From positions 10,361,501 to 10,425,500 of the forward strand of contig CP114489.1 of assembly GCA_027186245.1 (NCBI GenBank): 64,000 nt of DNA, given 5' to 3'. The stretch comes from Coriaria nepalensis (lineage: Eukaryota > Streptophyta > Magnoliopsida > Cucurbitales > Coriariaceae). The notes under the pieces were generated by a model, which was not told where the DNA came from, searched no databases, and saw only the letters and a program-made list of their open reading frames with translations. A program made the translations under genes and the position numbers. The first letter of the stretch is position 1. Every line of letters begins with the position of its first letter. Positions 1-12,096 of this stretch are shown one piece after another.

Positions 1-394
1 TTCTTTTCCAAATGAAATGTTCAGGACGCTCTGGACTGCTGAGGTCGACCCAATGGTAAGCACTTCTAAGCTGGAAGTTCGAACCAAACCTCTTCTTTGG
101 TTTTTTGAGTCCCCCCCCTTCCGAACCTCTGATGATGAAGTGGATTTCATTGGTGTGACCTAGACCTGCTTCATCAGTCAGACGACCTCAATCAATTATA
201 CTCTTCTTCAAGTGATATGCCTCCATATCCACAAATTATTATAGTTTTTCATTCTGTATACGCTCTTCAATCACATTCTTTAGGGGATAACAGTCAGCGG
301 TTCAGTGCCCCACATCTCCATGGAGTCGATAGTACATCAATTTTGAAAGTATATGTTCATTAAGCCAATCAGATTATGATCTGATGGGGCAAAT
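1..394. other. Intergenic, no gene recognised
   Basis: No open frame longer than a short chance ORF and no motif I recognise. It lies directly left of a dispersed repeat and may belong to the same decayed element, but nothing in the sequence proves that. Confidence 0.4.
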
Positions 395-1083
395 ATTTTA
401 TGTAATGTTATCTTTATACGGATATTAACATGACATTTTTTATCGTCATTAATGAAAGTCGTATTATTTATCATGTTTGTTAATTTTATTGGAATTAATA
501 TTATATGTTCTATAATGCATACCATTATAAAATATAGTATCTTGAGTTATGCACACTGGAGACCATGATAGAAATCATGTTAGTAGAGACTGAAGTTGCT
601 AAAAACTCTAAAAATACAAACAATTTGTTATCATAGGATCTCGAGAATTGACATCGATTGATCCGAATAAACAATCATATAGCTCATTACCTAATTGTTA
701 GAGTGGTTGATCTCACAGCCAGTGATATTAGTGGAACACTATGATGATTGTGTGGGCGCTTAGTAAAGACTAAGGGTGTTGAATATGATATTTAGATAAT
801 TCTAAATGGTAATTAACGCTGACTATTAATGAAAATTATTTAGTGACTATTTTACATGTGATCCTTAGAATTGAGACACCATAGTTTCTTGAGTACATGG
901 CTTCATATTTTGACATCATTCTAATTAGTCCTAGCCATAGGTGAACACAGGGTAACCGTTGGGCATGAAGAGTTGTGCGAGAAGGTTGTGAGTGGTCAAG
1001 AGGAAATCCATTATTTCTATGTTTGGAAATAGGTCTTATAGATCATATACTTTATTGAATAAGGAATCTCTACAAAGTAGTAT
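395..1083 (+). repeat. Dispersed repeat, copy A
   Basis: About 690 bp that aligns along nearly its whole length with the reverse complement of 13935-14600. Shared blocks include TTGAGTTATGCAC, ATCATAGGATCTC-like, TAGAGACTAAG, ATTATTTAGT and ATTTTACATGTGATCC. Divergence is substantial, with many substitutions and small indels, so both copies are old. There is no coding capacity. A length near 0.7 kb and dispersed copies would fit an LTR or a non-coding part of a retrotransposon, but I see no TG...CA ends or target duplication, so the class stays open. Confidence 0.7.
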
Positions 1084-2301
1084 GATAAGAAAGAAGTTTA
1101 TGTAAATCCTTGTCAATGTTCAAAAAAGATATAATAGTTCATATGATTTGTCTATTATGGTTTAATAGTTAAACCATATCCTAGGACTTAACGAGATATT
1201 GATGAGATGAAAAGATTGTTATTCTAAGCATATTATAGTCACAACATGTTTTTTTTTGAAATATGGTACTTCTCATCTCCCGGGTAGTCTTGATATTTTG
1301 CTAGAAGTTAATCTTGATTTTGAGGTTTAAAATTATTTAATCATGAGATGATTAAGTTAATTATTTAATTAAAAATATTTGAAATTAAATGAATTTAATT
1401 TTAAATTAAATAAAATCATAAATGTGTTTATAAAATCCTCCAACCGGCCGATATAGAACTTAATTTGTCACACACTTATAGGTTTAAAGTAACTCAGTAA
1501 AAATTCCTTCAGAGAAAAAGAAAAAACAGACTAAAACCATTTTAGAGGTAAGATGATAATTTGACTTATAGTTTAACTATAATGACAAAAAAATAATTAT
1601 AAATTTTTTAATTAAATGTCCTGCAGCTCTGCTAGCACAACTAAATGTGATACTAATTTAATTATATATTAATAAGTTATATATGAACTTTTATTTAATT
1701 ATAAAAATATTCTTAAGTTCGTATTAAGAATCGACCGTTAAAAGGTTAATGTGCCAAATTATTAATTGGAGTTTCATAAACCAAATTAATCAAATGGTTT
1801 ATTAAAATCCATGGGTATGATCATGGTAATGGCCGACTATATAGAGTGGGTTTGACCCATTTATTTTATTAATATAATAAGGAAACTTGAGATTAGGAAA
1901 TATTATACCTAATGGTACCTCTTATAAAAAGGACACTACATGGCTGAAAATTAAAAAGGCATCACTAGCTCCTCTTGGGTGAAATTTGTTTGGGAAAAAT
2001 AAAGAGTTTTCTCTGATCTATTTCCCTGAACTTATTGTTTCATGTGTTGAAATTTTAAGTAGAAAATTAACTATGAGAAACGAATCGTGTAAATAATGAT
2101 TAGAGGGCAAACACGTGAGCGTCTCCCTATCTTATTAAGAGAGGTATTTAGTTTACCTAAATCTTGATTTAATTTGATAGGATTTATTGTACTTTCTGAA
2201 AAATATTATATGTGATATAATATTGTATGATCGATCTTGATAAAAATTATGCATGCTATAATTTGATCTGAATAAAATTTTCAATATTTTTCCCGTTGTC
2301 T
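1084..2301. other. AT-rich non-coding stretch, probably transposon-derived
   Basis: No coding region is visible. The stretch around 1900-2060 resembles the leader of a plant retrotransposon transcript in composition, but I cannot align it to anything in the window. It separates the copy A repeat from the minus-strand gag remnant. Confidence 0.3.
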
Positions 2302-3591
2302 TTATTTTTTATTTACATGCCTACGTTTTCTAACATATTTGTTTTTGTGATTTCTATTTCCTCGAAAATGAGGTGGCTTCTTGAATATATTCTGCCATTC
2401 ATACTTCAAGTAGATTACTTTAGCATCTGTGGTTAGGGGCATCAATCTTTCCAAATGGTGATTCGGTTCATTTTTTGGGCTATTTTTCTTCTTTTCATCA
2501 TTCCGCTCCTCCCTTAGTTTTTCCTCTTTCTTCAAATTATGAAGGTTGGAGTCTGAAGTCTGTGCGATTCCCCTTATAACATTCAGTTGTCTTTCACAAA
2601 CTTTATTTGCTACTTTGATCTTCTGAGCAATTTTCATAGCTTCGACATAAGAGTTTGGGTGTTTTTTGCTAGTGGTTATGATGAGTTTCTCGTTGATGGT
2701 ACGCCCAAGGAAAACCTGCATAACGCCTTGATCCGTTAGCCTATTCACCTTTTATGCTGCTCGATTGAACCTTTCAATGAAGTTCAATAGGTTCTCACCC
2801 GGCGTCTGTTTGATGGCATTCAGGCTTATGAGCGACATCTTTACTTTGATTTCCCTTGAAAAGTTAGCTATAAGTAGATATTTTAATTTAGTAAAGGAAT
2901 CTACTGATCCTAGGGTCATTCACTTATACCAATCCATGGCTAACCCTACGAAGCTAATTTGGAAAGCTTGAAAACCCATTACCTTAAATATCCCGCTCAA
3001 GCGCATTGAAGATATATACACTTCAATATGGTCCCTAGGGTTTTTTAACCCATCATACTGCATGATCTGGGGCGCCCTGAAATTCCTGGGAATCTGAGCT
3101 TCTAAAATCCTTTCACTAGGGTTGTTTGTGTCTACGAAGAAGGGGATGACTTCTCAATCTATTCATAAGATCAACTCTTTTATCTTCTTCTCCATCTCCG
3201 CTTCTTTGGCCTTAGCCTTTTCTAGCTCTTCTTTAAGCCTTTCTTAAGGAATGAGATATGTCGGCTTATTCTCAGCAAAGCTGACTCCCTCCTCTCTTCG
3301 CTCGTTTATTCCTGAAACCCTGAAATTTAGAGTAAGGGATGTTTTGAACTCTACCTGTATTTGACTCAAAAAATCTCCGAGCCACTTTTTGACTTTCATT
3401 TTCCTCCCTCTAGTTTTTGGCCGTCATCGGGAGGACATGCTGAAATTGATTGCCAACATTTTCTCCATCAACCTGCTGAGTTTGATTGTCAGCATTGTCT
3501 CTCCATCAATCTGTTGAGGTTAATTGCTAACATTGTCTTCATCAATCTACTAAGGTTGATTGCTAGTATTTTCTCCATTGTTATCCATTAG
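2302..3591 (-). mobile_element. Decayed Gypsy-type gag gene (LTR retrotransposon remnant)
   Basis: Read on the minus strand, about 3590 to 2302 encodes a plant Ty3/Gypsy gag-like protein in pieces. A first part (about 2971 to 2765) gives phrases such as ENLLNFIERFNRAA, typical of the plant retrotransposon gag domain. A second open frame of 148 codons (2748-2302) starts NRLTDQGVMQVFLG and continues into a lysine-rich tail. The extreme N-terminal part (3590-3430) is interrupted by stop codons and consists of imperfect repeats of about 36 bp carrying CAATCAACCT-like blocks. No protease, reverse transcriptase or integrase follows in the window, and no LTR pair can be delimited. This is a dead fragment. 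Confidence 0.75.
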
Positions 3592-4803
3592 TTCTTTCTC
3601 TCAAGGTCGATCGAATAAGGATTTTGTCTCCATACAGACAATATCAAACTGTTAAATGTAAAAATCTGCATCCGAAAACCTTAACAGTATGCCAATCCGA
3701 TCAACACCTACAAAACAAAAAATAATGTCGAGGCTATTTCCGACGATAACACTCCGACAATCAAGTTAGAAAAGGAGAGAGTAAATTTATATTTTAGGAA
3801 ATTTGGAATAGATTGTGAGAATATACATTTTCTCATTCTTCTCATAACTATCATACTGTTTGTATTTATTAAATCATTAAAACATATTAATTGTCTTTAT
3901 TATTAGTTATTTAATACTAACATTTGATTACGTTATGATTAATATCATTAATTCAACAATTAACTTTTATAACATTTAAATAACTATTTATTTATCTGAT
4001 CTTTTAAGGTATCTCAATATCCAACCTTATAAGATCGACTTACTCTGCATTACCTAACTTTATATCTCAAATAATTGTTATCTCAAATTCAAGACTTTAA
4101 CCCTTTCAATCAAACTTTATATATGATTTTTGAGAATCAACATGCAAATTATTATCCAATAATTATAAATACAATTTATCTAAGAAAATCTCTAATTTAT
4201 AATATGCGTTCAGAACATAAATAGGAAATTCTTAGATATTTTCAGACATCCGGCCACGTTAATCATATTGATGGATCAATTTCTAGTCTTTTCAATTTTT
4301 TTTCCTTTCCCGTATTTTAAGGATGATGATGGACATGATTGTTGGAGGCAAATTATTACACGATTTGTGTCTTTCTTCGAGGTGAATGAATAGAGAAGCG
4401 AATATCGTGCTCTTGACGAGATGGAAGTGGCCCATGGGCCTTCGATTCCCTTATGACTACAGAACAAACAGTGCTCGATTGACGGAAAAAAATATTCACT
4501 GTATTTGTTGCGGCACGACACGTCGTACGTGTTTGAATTATGTCCGAAGCCTAAAATCAAAGGTATTATTGCAAGTTTGAATCATGTAGTTCCGATCATT
4601 ACTTAAACAGAAAACCCACTAACAATGACTGAATCATAGATATATTTAAACAAAGCAACTAATTACAATTAATTAAGCAGACGGCAGTTTATATATCGAT
4701 CTCTGCTAACGCTAATTAAACTTCATGCAAACGCTACGAGAATCTTTAAACTTGCGTTTGCGTATGTATCGGAACCGGGGAAGGGGTGACGCGTGTACCC
4801 ACT
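3592..4803. other. Intergenic and 3' flank of the PADRE gene
   Basis: The left part (3600-3780) is probably more of the retrotransposon: it continues directly from the gag start and has the composition of an untranslated leader. From about 3780 to 4250 it is AT-rich with no pattern. The ORFs on both strands at 4276-4580 overlap each other and match nothing I know. The last part would hold the 3' UTR of the gene ending at 4804. Confidence 0.35.
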
Positions 4804-6290
4804 TCAGATTCCAAATTCTTCAATGCTCTGTAAGGCTGGCCTCCACTGCCTTCCCATTGTAACTCTCTGTTGACTAAGGCTGCTGCTGCTGCTGCTTCCG
4901 CCGCCGCTGCCAATCTCCACACGGTGAACATGATCATGATCATCCTGCTCTGTCTGGAAAACAACAAGGATTTTATATTTATTACTTTTTCTTTTTAATT
5001 AAACAAAAAAGAAATTAATACATTCAAAGTAATTAAGGGAATTAGAAACACATGTGGGGCTATGTTCAGACAACGACAAGTCTCGTATATTTTTCTTGAA
5101 CTTGTAATAAGAAGATGAGAACTTTGTGTGTTTTATCTTAAATGATAAAGCAACTAATGAAAGTCCAATATCTTGGGCGGAGGATAATCATCAGGACTTT
5201 ATTAGTATTGTTATTATTATTAAACGGATCATTTCACCGCCGGCCGCAGCTACCGGCATTCGAGCTATTCCTTAGAGGCAATTAGGACCTGTTTCCTAAT
5301 CTAATAAACTATACTAATGAACATATTAAAAGAAAAAAGTACTAAATGTTTAAGAGTTTTAAGTGCCCTCTTTCCAAACAATGGCCCCCACTACTTAAAA
5401 TCAAGATATATATATATATATATATATACCACTTGGAATCACTTATTATCTCTTTCTCTCTTTGATTATGATGGTCGGTTGAGAAATATGATTTGGGTTT
5501 GTTTTCTTACTTTGAGTAAAGTAAAACTTAAGTAACGAGTTTGTGAGGTTTAAGTAGTAACTGTACTTTAATTAGAACATGTGGGGCCTTCAACTAATTA
5601 CAATTAATTTACCTAAGACATTGTGATCATTTTCTGAGCTTAAACTGACCTTTAGACCAGTCACCAACTAATTGTGTCTGCATGCAATAATCATACTCAT
5701 ACTGACTTCAGTTGTACAAACTTGTTATTCGGACATGTTCTGATCTTTACATGGATTCATGGTCAAACATTAAAAAAGTACATACCTTTTCTATGGAATT
5801 CCCAGATTTGGATTTACTAGTCGGATCCGATTTTGAAGCTAAATCTTTCATTCTAATCTCAACCTCGAACCTTTCTCTCCCTCTTAAAAGCTTGCCAAGC
5901 TTTACACACTTCTTTGTTGCAAACTCCTTCAATACATCTGCTCATAATCAACGTTTAATATTTTGTTATAGAACATCAAATCTGCTAAACAAGTTATTAA
6001 AAAGATTAATTAAGATTATTAATAAACTAATTACCTTCGAAACAGATAAGCCGATATACCTGACCGATAAGCAAAGTATCGTCTGGACGCAAGAGCTTGA
6101 GCTGCTTTAACGGCAACCCGTTATCGGACTTCAACGTCGGCGATGTCACCACCTGTGCCACGTAATGGCCGGGATTTGACGTCATCACCTGGCTTGCACT
6201 TACCGACCAGTAAATCCGCTCGATCTTGTTCGCACCACCTGGATGAAGAATCACCACCGTCGCTTCTTCCGCCGCTTGACAATTCCCCAT
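4804..6290 (-). CDS. PADRE/DUF4228 domain protein
   Basis: Three exons give 185 residues: 6290-6035, 5937-5786 and 4953-4804. All junctions are GT-AG and keep frame. The protein starts MGNCQAAEEATVVILHP, a classic start for this family whose MGNC is a likely myristoylation/palmitoylation site. Then come IERIYWSVSASQVM, NPGHYVAQVVTSP and LKQLKLLRPDDTLLIGQVYRL, the core of the PADRE domain (residues about 1-85). Exon 2 gives FEDVLKEFATKKCVKLGKLL. Exon 3 holds a serine/glycine run and ends WRPALQSIEEFGI, the conserved C-terminus. PADRE genes are plant-specific, many respond to pathogens and abiotic stress, and their biochemical role is unknown. The gene looks intact. It closely resembles proteins of the Arabidopsis At4g37240 type. 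Confidence 0.92.
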
Positions 6291-6524
6291 CGTACGTCCG
6301 ATCCTTCCCTACAAATTTCTTACGAAAAACCTTTTTTTTTTTTGTTCTTTTTGAGGAGCAAACTGCAGACGGAAGAGTTTTAAGTCACTGGGTGTGATGC
6401 ATTAAATGAATCCTGACGCTACTTCTGATTTATACTGTTTATCCACCGACGCACGTTAAGAATCGACAGAAGAAGATGATGATTGATTGAAATTATGGGA
6501 AGCTTGGGGAACACCGAGAGATAA

Positions 6525-6534
6525 TTTATATATA
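6525..6534 (-). promoter_or_regulatory. Candidate TATA box of the PADRE gene
   Basis: On the minus strand a TATATATAA-like element lies about 235 bp upstream of the ATG at 6290, a reasonable spacing if the 5' UTR is about 200 nt. Inferred from sequence only. Confidence 0.35.
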
Positions 6535-6540
6535 AAAGTG

Positions 6541-7182
6541 GCGTTGTGGGTTGGTTGCTTTTTCATTTATTAGGTCAGCAATACTTGCATGAATATGAAA
6601 TTTCACGTAAAAATAAATATATTATTATTATTATTTATATTTGGAAATAATTTATTTCTGGCTGGAGACGTGTGAAACCTGCAAAGAAACCCTCCTGGGT
6701 TTTGCGTATAAGACCCCAATTCAATGGAAATACAGTTTTTTTTTCTTCTTTTTTTATATATATATATTATTTGGTCAGTATTTGAATAGTGGGTTGGTTG
6801 TTTGTTATGTACTATTATTGTGTAATAATTTCTTGAAGCTGTAGTTACAGGGTCAAAGGGCCCACTTCCGGGGTCACAGTTGCTGAGGTGGAGACAGAAA
6901 AGTGTTGTTTTTTTTTTTTTTTTTTTGGGGGACCTGCGATTTGAAAGCTGACTGAAGATTCCACCTATTTTCATGGGTTTTGAGAAATTTTTGGTGGTCA
7001 TATAACATATTTACGAATTATCTAAATCGTTAACTTTATATTATAATAATATATATTATTCAATTACACGTAGATAAGATAGAGCAATGACAAAATTCCC
7101 CATAAATAAGGGTGACAAGTAAATTTGTATGAATAACAAATAGTAGGCAAATAATTTTCTCCATTATATATATAATTAGGCA
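6541..7182. other. Upstream intergenic region with T-rich tracts
   Basis: Contains several homopolymer T tracts (around 6736, 6908) and ATT repeats near 6620. The short ORFs on both strands are low-complexity and not convincing. No gene seen. Confidence 0.4.
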
Positions 7183-7183
7183 T

Positions 7184-7225
<42 letters not shown>

Positions 7226-7262
7226 ATGTTCGTGTTCGTGTTCGTGTTCGTGTTTGTGTTCG
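7183..7262 (+). repeat. Hexanucleotide tandem array (GTGTTC)n
   Basis: About 13 copies of a 6-bp unit, GTGTTC, with two variant units (a CATGTT and a TTGTGT-type change). It is open in several frames on both strands and yields Phe-Val or Thr-Asn dipeptide repeats, which is what any 6-bp array does. I do not treat those ORFs as genes. Confidence 0.95.
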
Positions 7263-8738
7263 CGGGTGGAGATTCAGCGCCATTTCCACCATGTCTCCAA
7301 TTAGGAATGGTAACTGTGGGTGATCTTTTACCAAACAAAATATCTCAAATCCTACGCATCGTTTTCTTTCCCGGCCAAACTTCTTTCCTCCAGTAATTGA
7401 TTGTCGGTCGAACAAATTTTTTGTTTTTTTTTAATTTAAGTTTTAATTTTAAAATTAATAAATTATAAAAAATATATATTCATCTTCTTTATTTATTAAT
7501 TTTTTAATTATGAATTTTTTAATTATGAATTTTTTTAAATATAAAATATAATATTATTTTAAATATATATATATATAAGTATTTTTAAATATATAATACT
7601 GGCACATGTCATAATTTTTTATAAAAGAATTACCTTTTTTTTTTTATATATATTATTTTTTAAAATATTTTCTTTAAATATAAAATATAATATTTTCAAC
7701 ATTTGTTAATATAATATTACAAAACATTTGTTAATGCAATTTTCACGACCATATCTACCTAACATTATTGAAATGATGTTATTAATATCGTACCAATTAC
7801 TCGTTGTGAGTTGGTCCTTCCTTAATTAGGATTACTTGAGAAATACGGCTTGTTATTTTGTTAAGGTAATGATTAGTGATGATGGCTCTCAAATGCTCAC
7901 CCACTAGAGAACCTTCACTCTTCTCTCGTTCAGTTTTTTGATACACTGTACAAGCTCTTAATATAATAATTAGTATGAGGTAAATAATTTGTATATGATA
8001 TTAATAATTAGGAAGATAATATATTTTTTAATTTGAAATTATTATTTTAATATTATATTCAATTTTCAAAAATTTGAACAGTTAGAAAATAAACTAATAA
8101 TTTATATAAGACTTTAGCAATACTAACGAAGAATCGGAAATGCCAAACTTTGACATAAAAAGATAATAATTTATTACAGAAAATTTTCCTGAGTTACTTG
8201 CACATATTAAATATAGGCATCAAAATTAAAAATGAAAAATGTGACATGCTAAATCATATTATTATAATATAATATATGATGTAATTAATATTTATAATTA
8301 TAATATAATTTAAGTATAAATTTGTTTAAGAAGAGAAAGTGAATGATAGTGCCATAGTGGCATGTCTAAATTCCAATTTAGGCAGGATCCATAGTAATAC
8401 AGTTCTCCGAACTCGTAACCATTCCAGGATCCATAATCTGTATGCCCTTAACGATCAAGCCCATTAAAGACAAGCCCATGTTCGTGGACTAGTAGTAGTA
8501 GACCTTAAAGGCCTACCCACCCTATGGGGTGGGCATATAGCACCTGACTTTGGACTTAGTGAAGCCCATTTGCTTCGGTGCGGACCCAGGCCTTAATAGC
8601 TAGTATTCTTATATATTACGCAATCTCGCAAAATATCTTCCTATTTCCTGAAACAAAACAAATTTCCCGGCAAATAAAAATATATATATATATATTCGGC
8701 ATAAACCTCTCTGATTCTGATTTTGTCTGTTCATCTTC
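7263..8738. other. AT-rich intergenic region and HHP promoter
   Basis: 7430-8350 is very AT-rich with no coding signal. The part from about 8450 to 8600 is less AT-rich and carries several GCCCA/TGGGC-type motifs (for example 8458-8464, 8476-8480, 8563-8567), which resemble the site II/TCP elements of plant housekeeping promoters. It sits upstream of the HHP gene. Confidence 0.4.
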
Positions 8739-8746
8739 TATAAATA
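8739..8746 (+). promoter_or_regulatory. TATA box of the heptahelical protein gene
   Basis: TATAAATA, followed by a plausible leader that is split by a 5'-UTR intron: donor CAG|GTAAT at 8930/8931 and acceptor ending at 9231, three bases before the ATG at 9235. Confidence 0.55.
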
Positions 8747-9234
8747 TCTAGGATTCGATAACGGCGGAATACCTTGTTGGCATCTTCATCAGTTTTTATA
8801 GCGATTACATTTTGTTAGATTTTCCTGCACTTCCTTTCACTTTCTTTGTCAGTAATTAATCACAAACAGGAATAATCTGAAGGAGGAGGAGGAGGCGTTG
8901 ATTTCTTAGGCGGCGATTCTTCCAATTCAGGTAATATGATCGAATCTCCTTGTTCCAGCCTCTTTGTTTCTAATTTTTGCTAAGAAACAAGGATCGAAGA
9001 AAATTAGATATGATTTCTCTGTTTCTAAGAGATCTAATTAATGAAATGTTAAGTTGGATTAGACGAAGTTGAATGGATCCGTTCGTTCCCAATTTTGATG
9101 CTTTGTCATTAGGTTTTCCGTTTTGCCCTTTTTTTTTTGTTACTATTTTTTTCCTGGCATTTTGTTGGCAATCAATCAGACGTGGTTTTGTTGATTAATA
9201 TAATAATTAACATGAAATTAGGGCTGAACAGAGG

Positions 9235-10765
9235 ATGGCTAAGGCTGAGAGAAGTAGGGAGAGAGAAGAAGTGTCTTCTGAAACAACGGAGAAGGAGAAT
9301 CACCAAACAAATTCTTCAAAGGGAGAAGGAAAGGGGACGAGGTTATGGAAGAAGGTTAAGTACCAGCTTGTTGAGTACCATATGTTACCTGCGTACTTGA
9401 GGGATAATGAGTTCATTGTGAGCTATTATCGGGCTGGTTGGCCACTGAAGCAAACCTTGCTTAGCATATTCACCATTCACAACGAAACACTGAATGTTTG
9501 GACGTATAGATTCTTTAACCTGCTACTTTGTTTTGCTTTTCAGAAATAATTATCTTAGCTGTTTATATGTGATTTTAATATGATATCTTCAATTTTGACG
9601 TGATAATTGATTTGAGAATGGCTTTCTTTTGTTGATTTCCTTATAATCGTTTGCTCTTCAATTTTTTATGATAGTTGATTTCAACTCATAATGTACACGT
9701 TTTTTCTTTTTAATGTTTCAGGCATTTGATTGGATTCTTCCTTTTTCTTGCCCTGACCATATACACTGCAGTAAAGGTGCCTAAGGTCATTGACCGTCAT
9801 TGTCTACAACACTTTCCTGACGTGCTAAAGAAAGCTGATTTTCTCAAATTACAAACTGAGTTCTTAACTTGCCTCCCTTCTTTGCCCAAACTCAGAGACG
9901 AATTGAAGACCACTCTGCCTTCGATGGATATTCTTCCATCATTTTCAAATTGGCATGTTATAGAACATGTATATAACTGCTTGCCTGAACGATTCTCCCA
10001 TGCAAACCACTCTGATGTTTGTGTTCTGGTAATAACTCCCCCCCTCCCTATTCTTCCTAACTAAAATGGTAATTTCATGATTGTGTTATGATGTTGTGAC
10101 TATAAGTGCAGAGTAGTGTGAAGGAGGATCTGGCCAACATAATAGCTCCCTTAATTATGAGACCAATAACTAGATGGCCTTTTTTCACCTTCTTAGGTGG
10201 GGCCATGTTCTGTTTACTAGCAAGCAGCATTTGCCACCTTCTCTCCTGTCATTCTGAACGGATCTCTTACATAATGCTCCGCCTAGATTATGCAGGAATA
10301 GCTGCCCTCATATCCACCTCATTCTACCCTCCAGTCTACTACTCCTTCATGTGCTATCCCTTCTTCTGCAATCTCTACATGGGATTCATAACCCTTTTAG
10401 GAATAGCTACCATATTGGTTTCTCTGCTTCCTGTGTTTCAAAGCCCGGAATTTCGCACTATCAGGGCCTCCCTCTTTTTAGGCATGGGCTTGTCTGGTGC
10501 AGTCCCAATTTTGCATAAGCTTGTGTTGTTTTGGGGCCGGCCCGAGGCGCTCCATACTACAGGATATGAAGTCTTAATGGGGACCTTTTATGGGCTTGGA
10601 GCTTTGGTTTATGCTACGAGGATACCCGAACGGTGGATGCCTGGTAAGTTCGATCTAGTGGGACATAGTCACCAACTGTTTCATGTTTTGGTTGTTGCTG
10701 GCGCCTACACTCACTATCGGGCCGGACTGGTTTACCTCAAATGGCGAGATTTAGAAGGATGTTAG
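9235..10765 (+). CDS. Heptahelical transmembrane protein, PAQR/AdipoR family (HHP4/5-like)
   Basis: Three coding exons (9235-9503, 9722-10028, 10112-10765) give 409 residues, with GT-AG junctions in phase. The N-terminal ~75 residues are charged and cytosolic. Then come WKKVKYQLVEYHMLPAYLRD and FTIHNETLNVWTHLIGF, the signature entry to the first membrane helix of PAQR proteins. Exon 2 carries a long loop, and exon 3 holds six further hydrophobic segments. Probable metal-site residues of the family are present: SSICHLLSCHS and RLDYAGI, then GHSHQLFHVLVVAGAYTHY near the C-terminus. The long loop and length fit the HHP4/HHP5 type of Arabidopsis rather than HHP1-3. Plant HHPs are linked to hormone, sugar and cold responses; the reaction is unproven. 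A 5'-UTR intron (8931-9231) precedes the ATG. It looks intact. Confidence 0.93.
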
Positions 10766-12096
10766 AAGAATAATCAAGCAAAAAAGGGATACAATTTATG
10801 TAATCCGAGCTCAATCGTACTGGCTTGTTACATATGGTCAGTGACATTCATATATCTCTATATGATAAGTGCTTTTGATGATATGCAGTAGCCCCTAAAG
10901 GCATCATGGGTTAGTTGTAGTTCTCATAGGTTGGTTGTAGCAAGAAGGGAACTGTTCATATGCCTTCCTCTACTCGATCGTTGATGCAAATTGCCCCAAA
11001 CTTGTTCGAACAAGAAACTCCCAAAAAAAATGGTGTCAAATGTGGTGTCATACTTCTGTTCAAAAAACAAAAACAAAAAAATTGAGCCAAACATGTGCCA
11101 TGGTCCCTTCTTAGGCTGAGGTCCAGATGTAATAGGTTGTCAAACTTTTTGGATTATATATAGCTTGTAATTGTATCATCTGATGAAAGTTGGTAACTTA
11201 GAAGTGTATTTTATTAATATCAATAACGAAATTAATAATTTATTATTACAGATGAAGTGTGTAGTACGTACTGGTGGTTTTCAATGGAAATATAAAAGAT
11301 CTATAACTTGCTGAACTGTTGATAAGGTTTTTATTATTATAATAATTATTATTATTTAAATGAGGGAATGATTGGATTAAGACAGGAATATAATATTATT
11401 TTAATTATTATAAAGAATTATTAAATGGGTTAATTTAGAAGGTATGATTAGTCGTACCAAGATACGAAAATGAAAAAGTGATTATGGCATTAACTTTTGT
11501 CGATTACATTAATTGAGATTCGTGATTCACTTGGTTTTTAAGGGCTGCTTTTGCCTTGTGTGAGGGACCCAGTGTTTCCATCTTAGGGGGCTCTAACTTG
11601 TCCGAATCCCCACGACCTTTTTGTAATTACAAGGTCGTTTACGCGTTTCAAGAGATAATCTGTAATTTCTTTTTTAACATTTAATCGGTTCATGACACTG
11701 CCATGGTGCTGTCCAAAAGCTCTTATAAGAAAAAAATAAATAAATAAATAAATAAATAAATAAAAAATAAAAAAAGAGAGAGAGAAACTAAAAAACGCTT
11801 GTCGCTTGAGAAATAAAAGGTCAAACCCACTTGACGGAAAGGGACTAATATCAAAACACTGTAGAATGTAGTGTCGGTCGTGCCTTGTTGTTTCAATTTA
11901 AAGTTTTCCAATTACAGTTAAAACGTTTATTTTGGTTCAGCATATGAACACATTAAAGACGGCCCCATCCCGCTACTTCTCGTCCCTATCCCTTTCCGCC
12001 TCTCCCTATTAACATCTCTCCACCTCCGTTAAAAAGTTCAGCTCCATCAGTTAAATTTGTTCTATCTGGGTTTCTCCTGCTCCTCCTCCTTCGAAA
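10766..12096. other. Intergenic between HHP and GT34
   Basis: Holds the HHP 3' UTR (to about 11200), AT-rich spacer, an inverted repeat at 11612-11638, an (AAAT)n-type microsatellite at about 11732-11768 and the pyrimidine-rich leader of the GT34 gene (from about 11965). No further gene seen. Confidence 0.5.

Noticed and set aside
7060..7415. Long ORFs on both strands around the hexanucleotide array (Phe-Val and Thr-Asn repeats)
   Set aside because: Any 6-bp array without stop codons is open in several frames; there is no motif or conserved flank.
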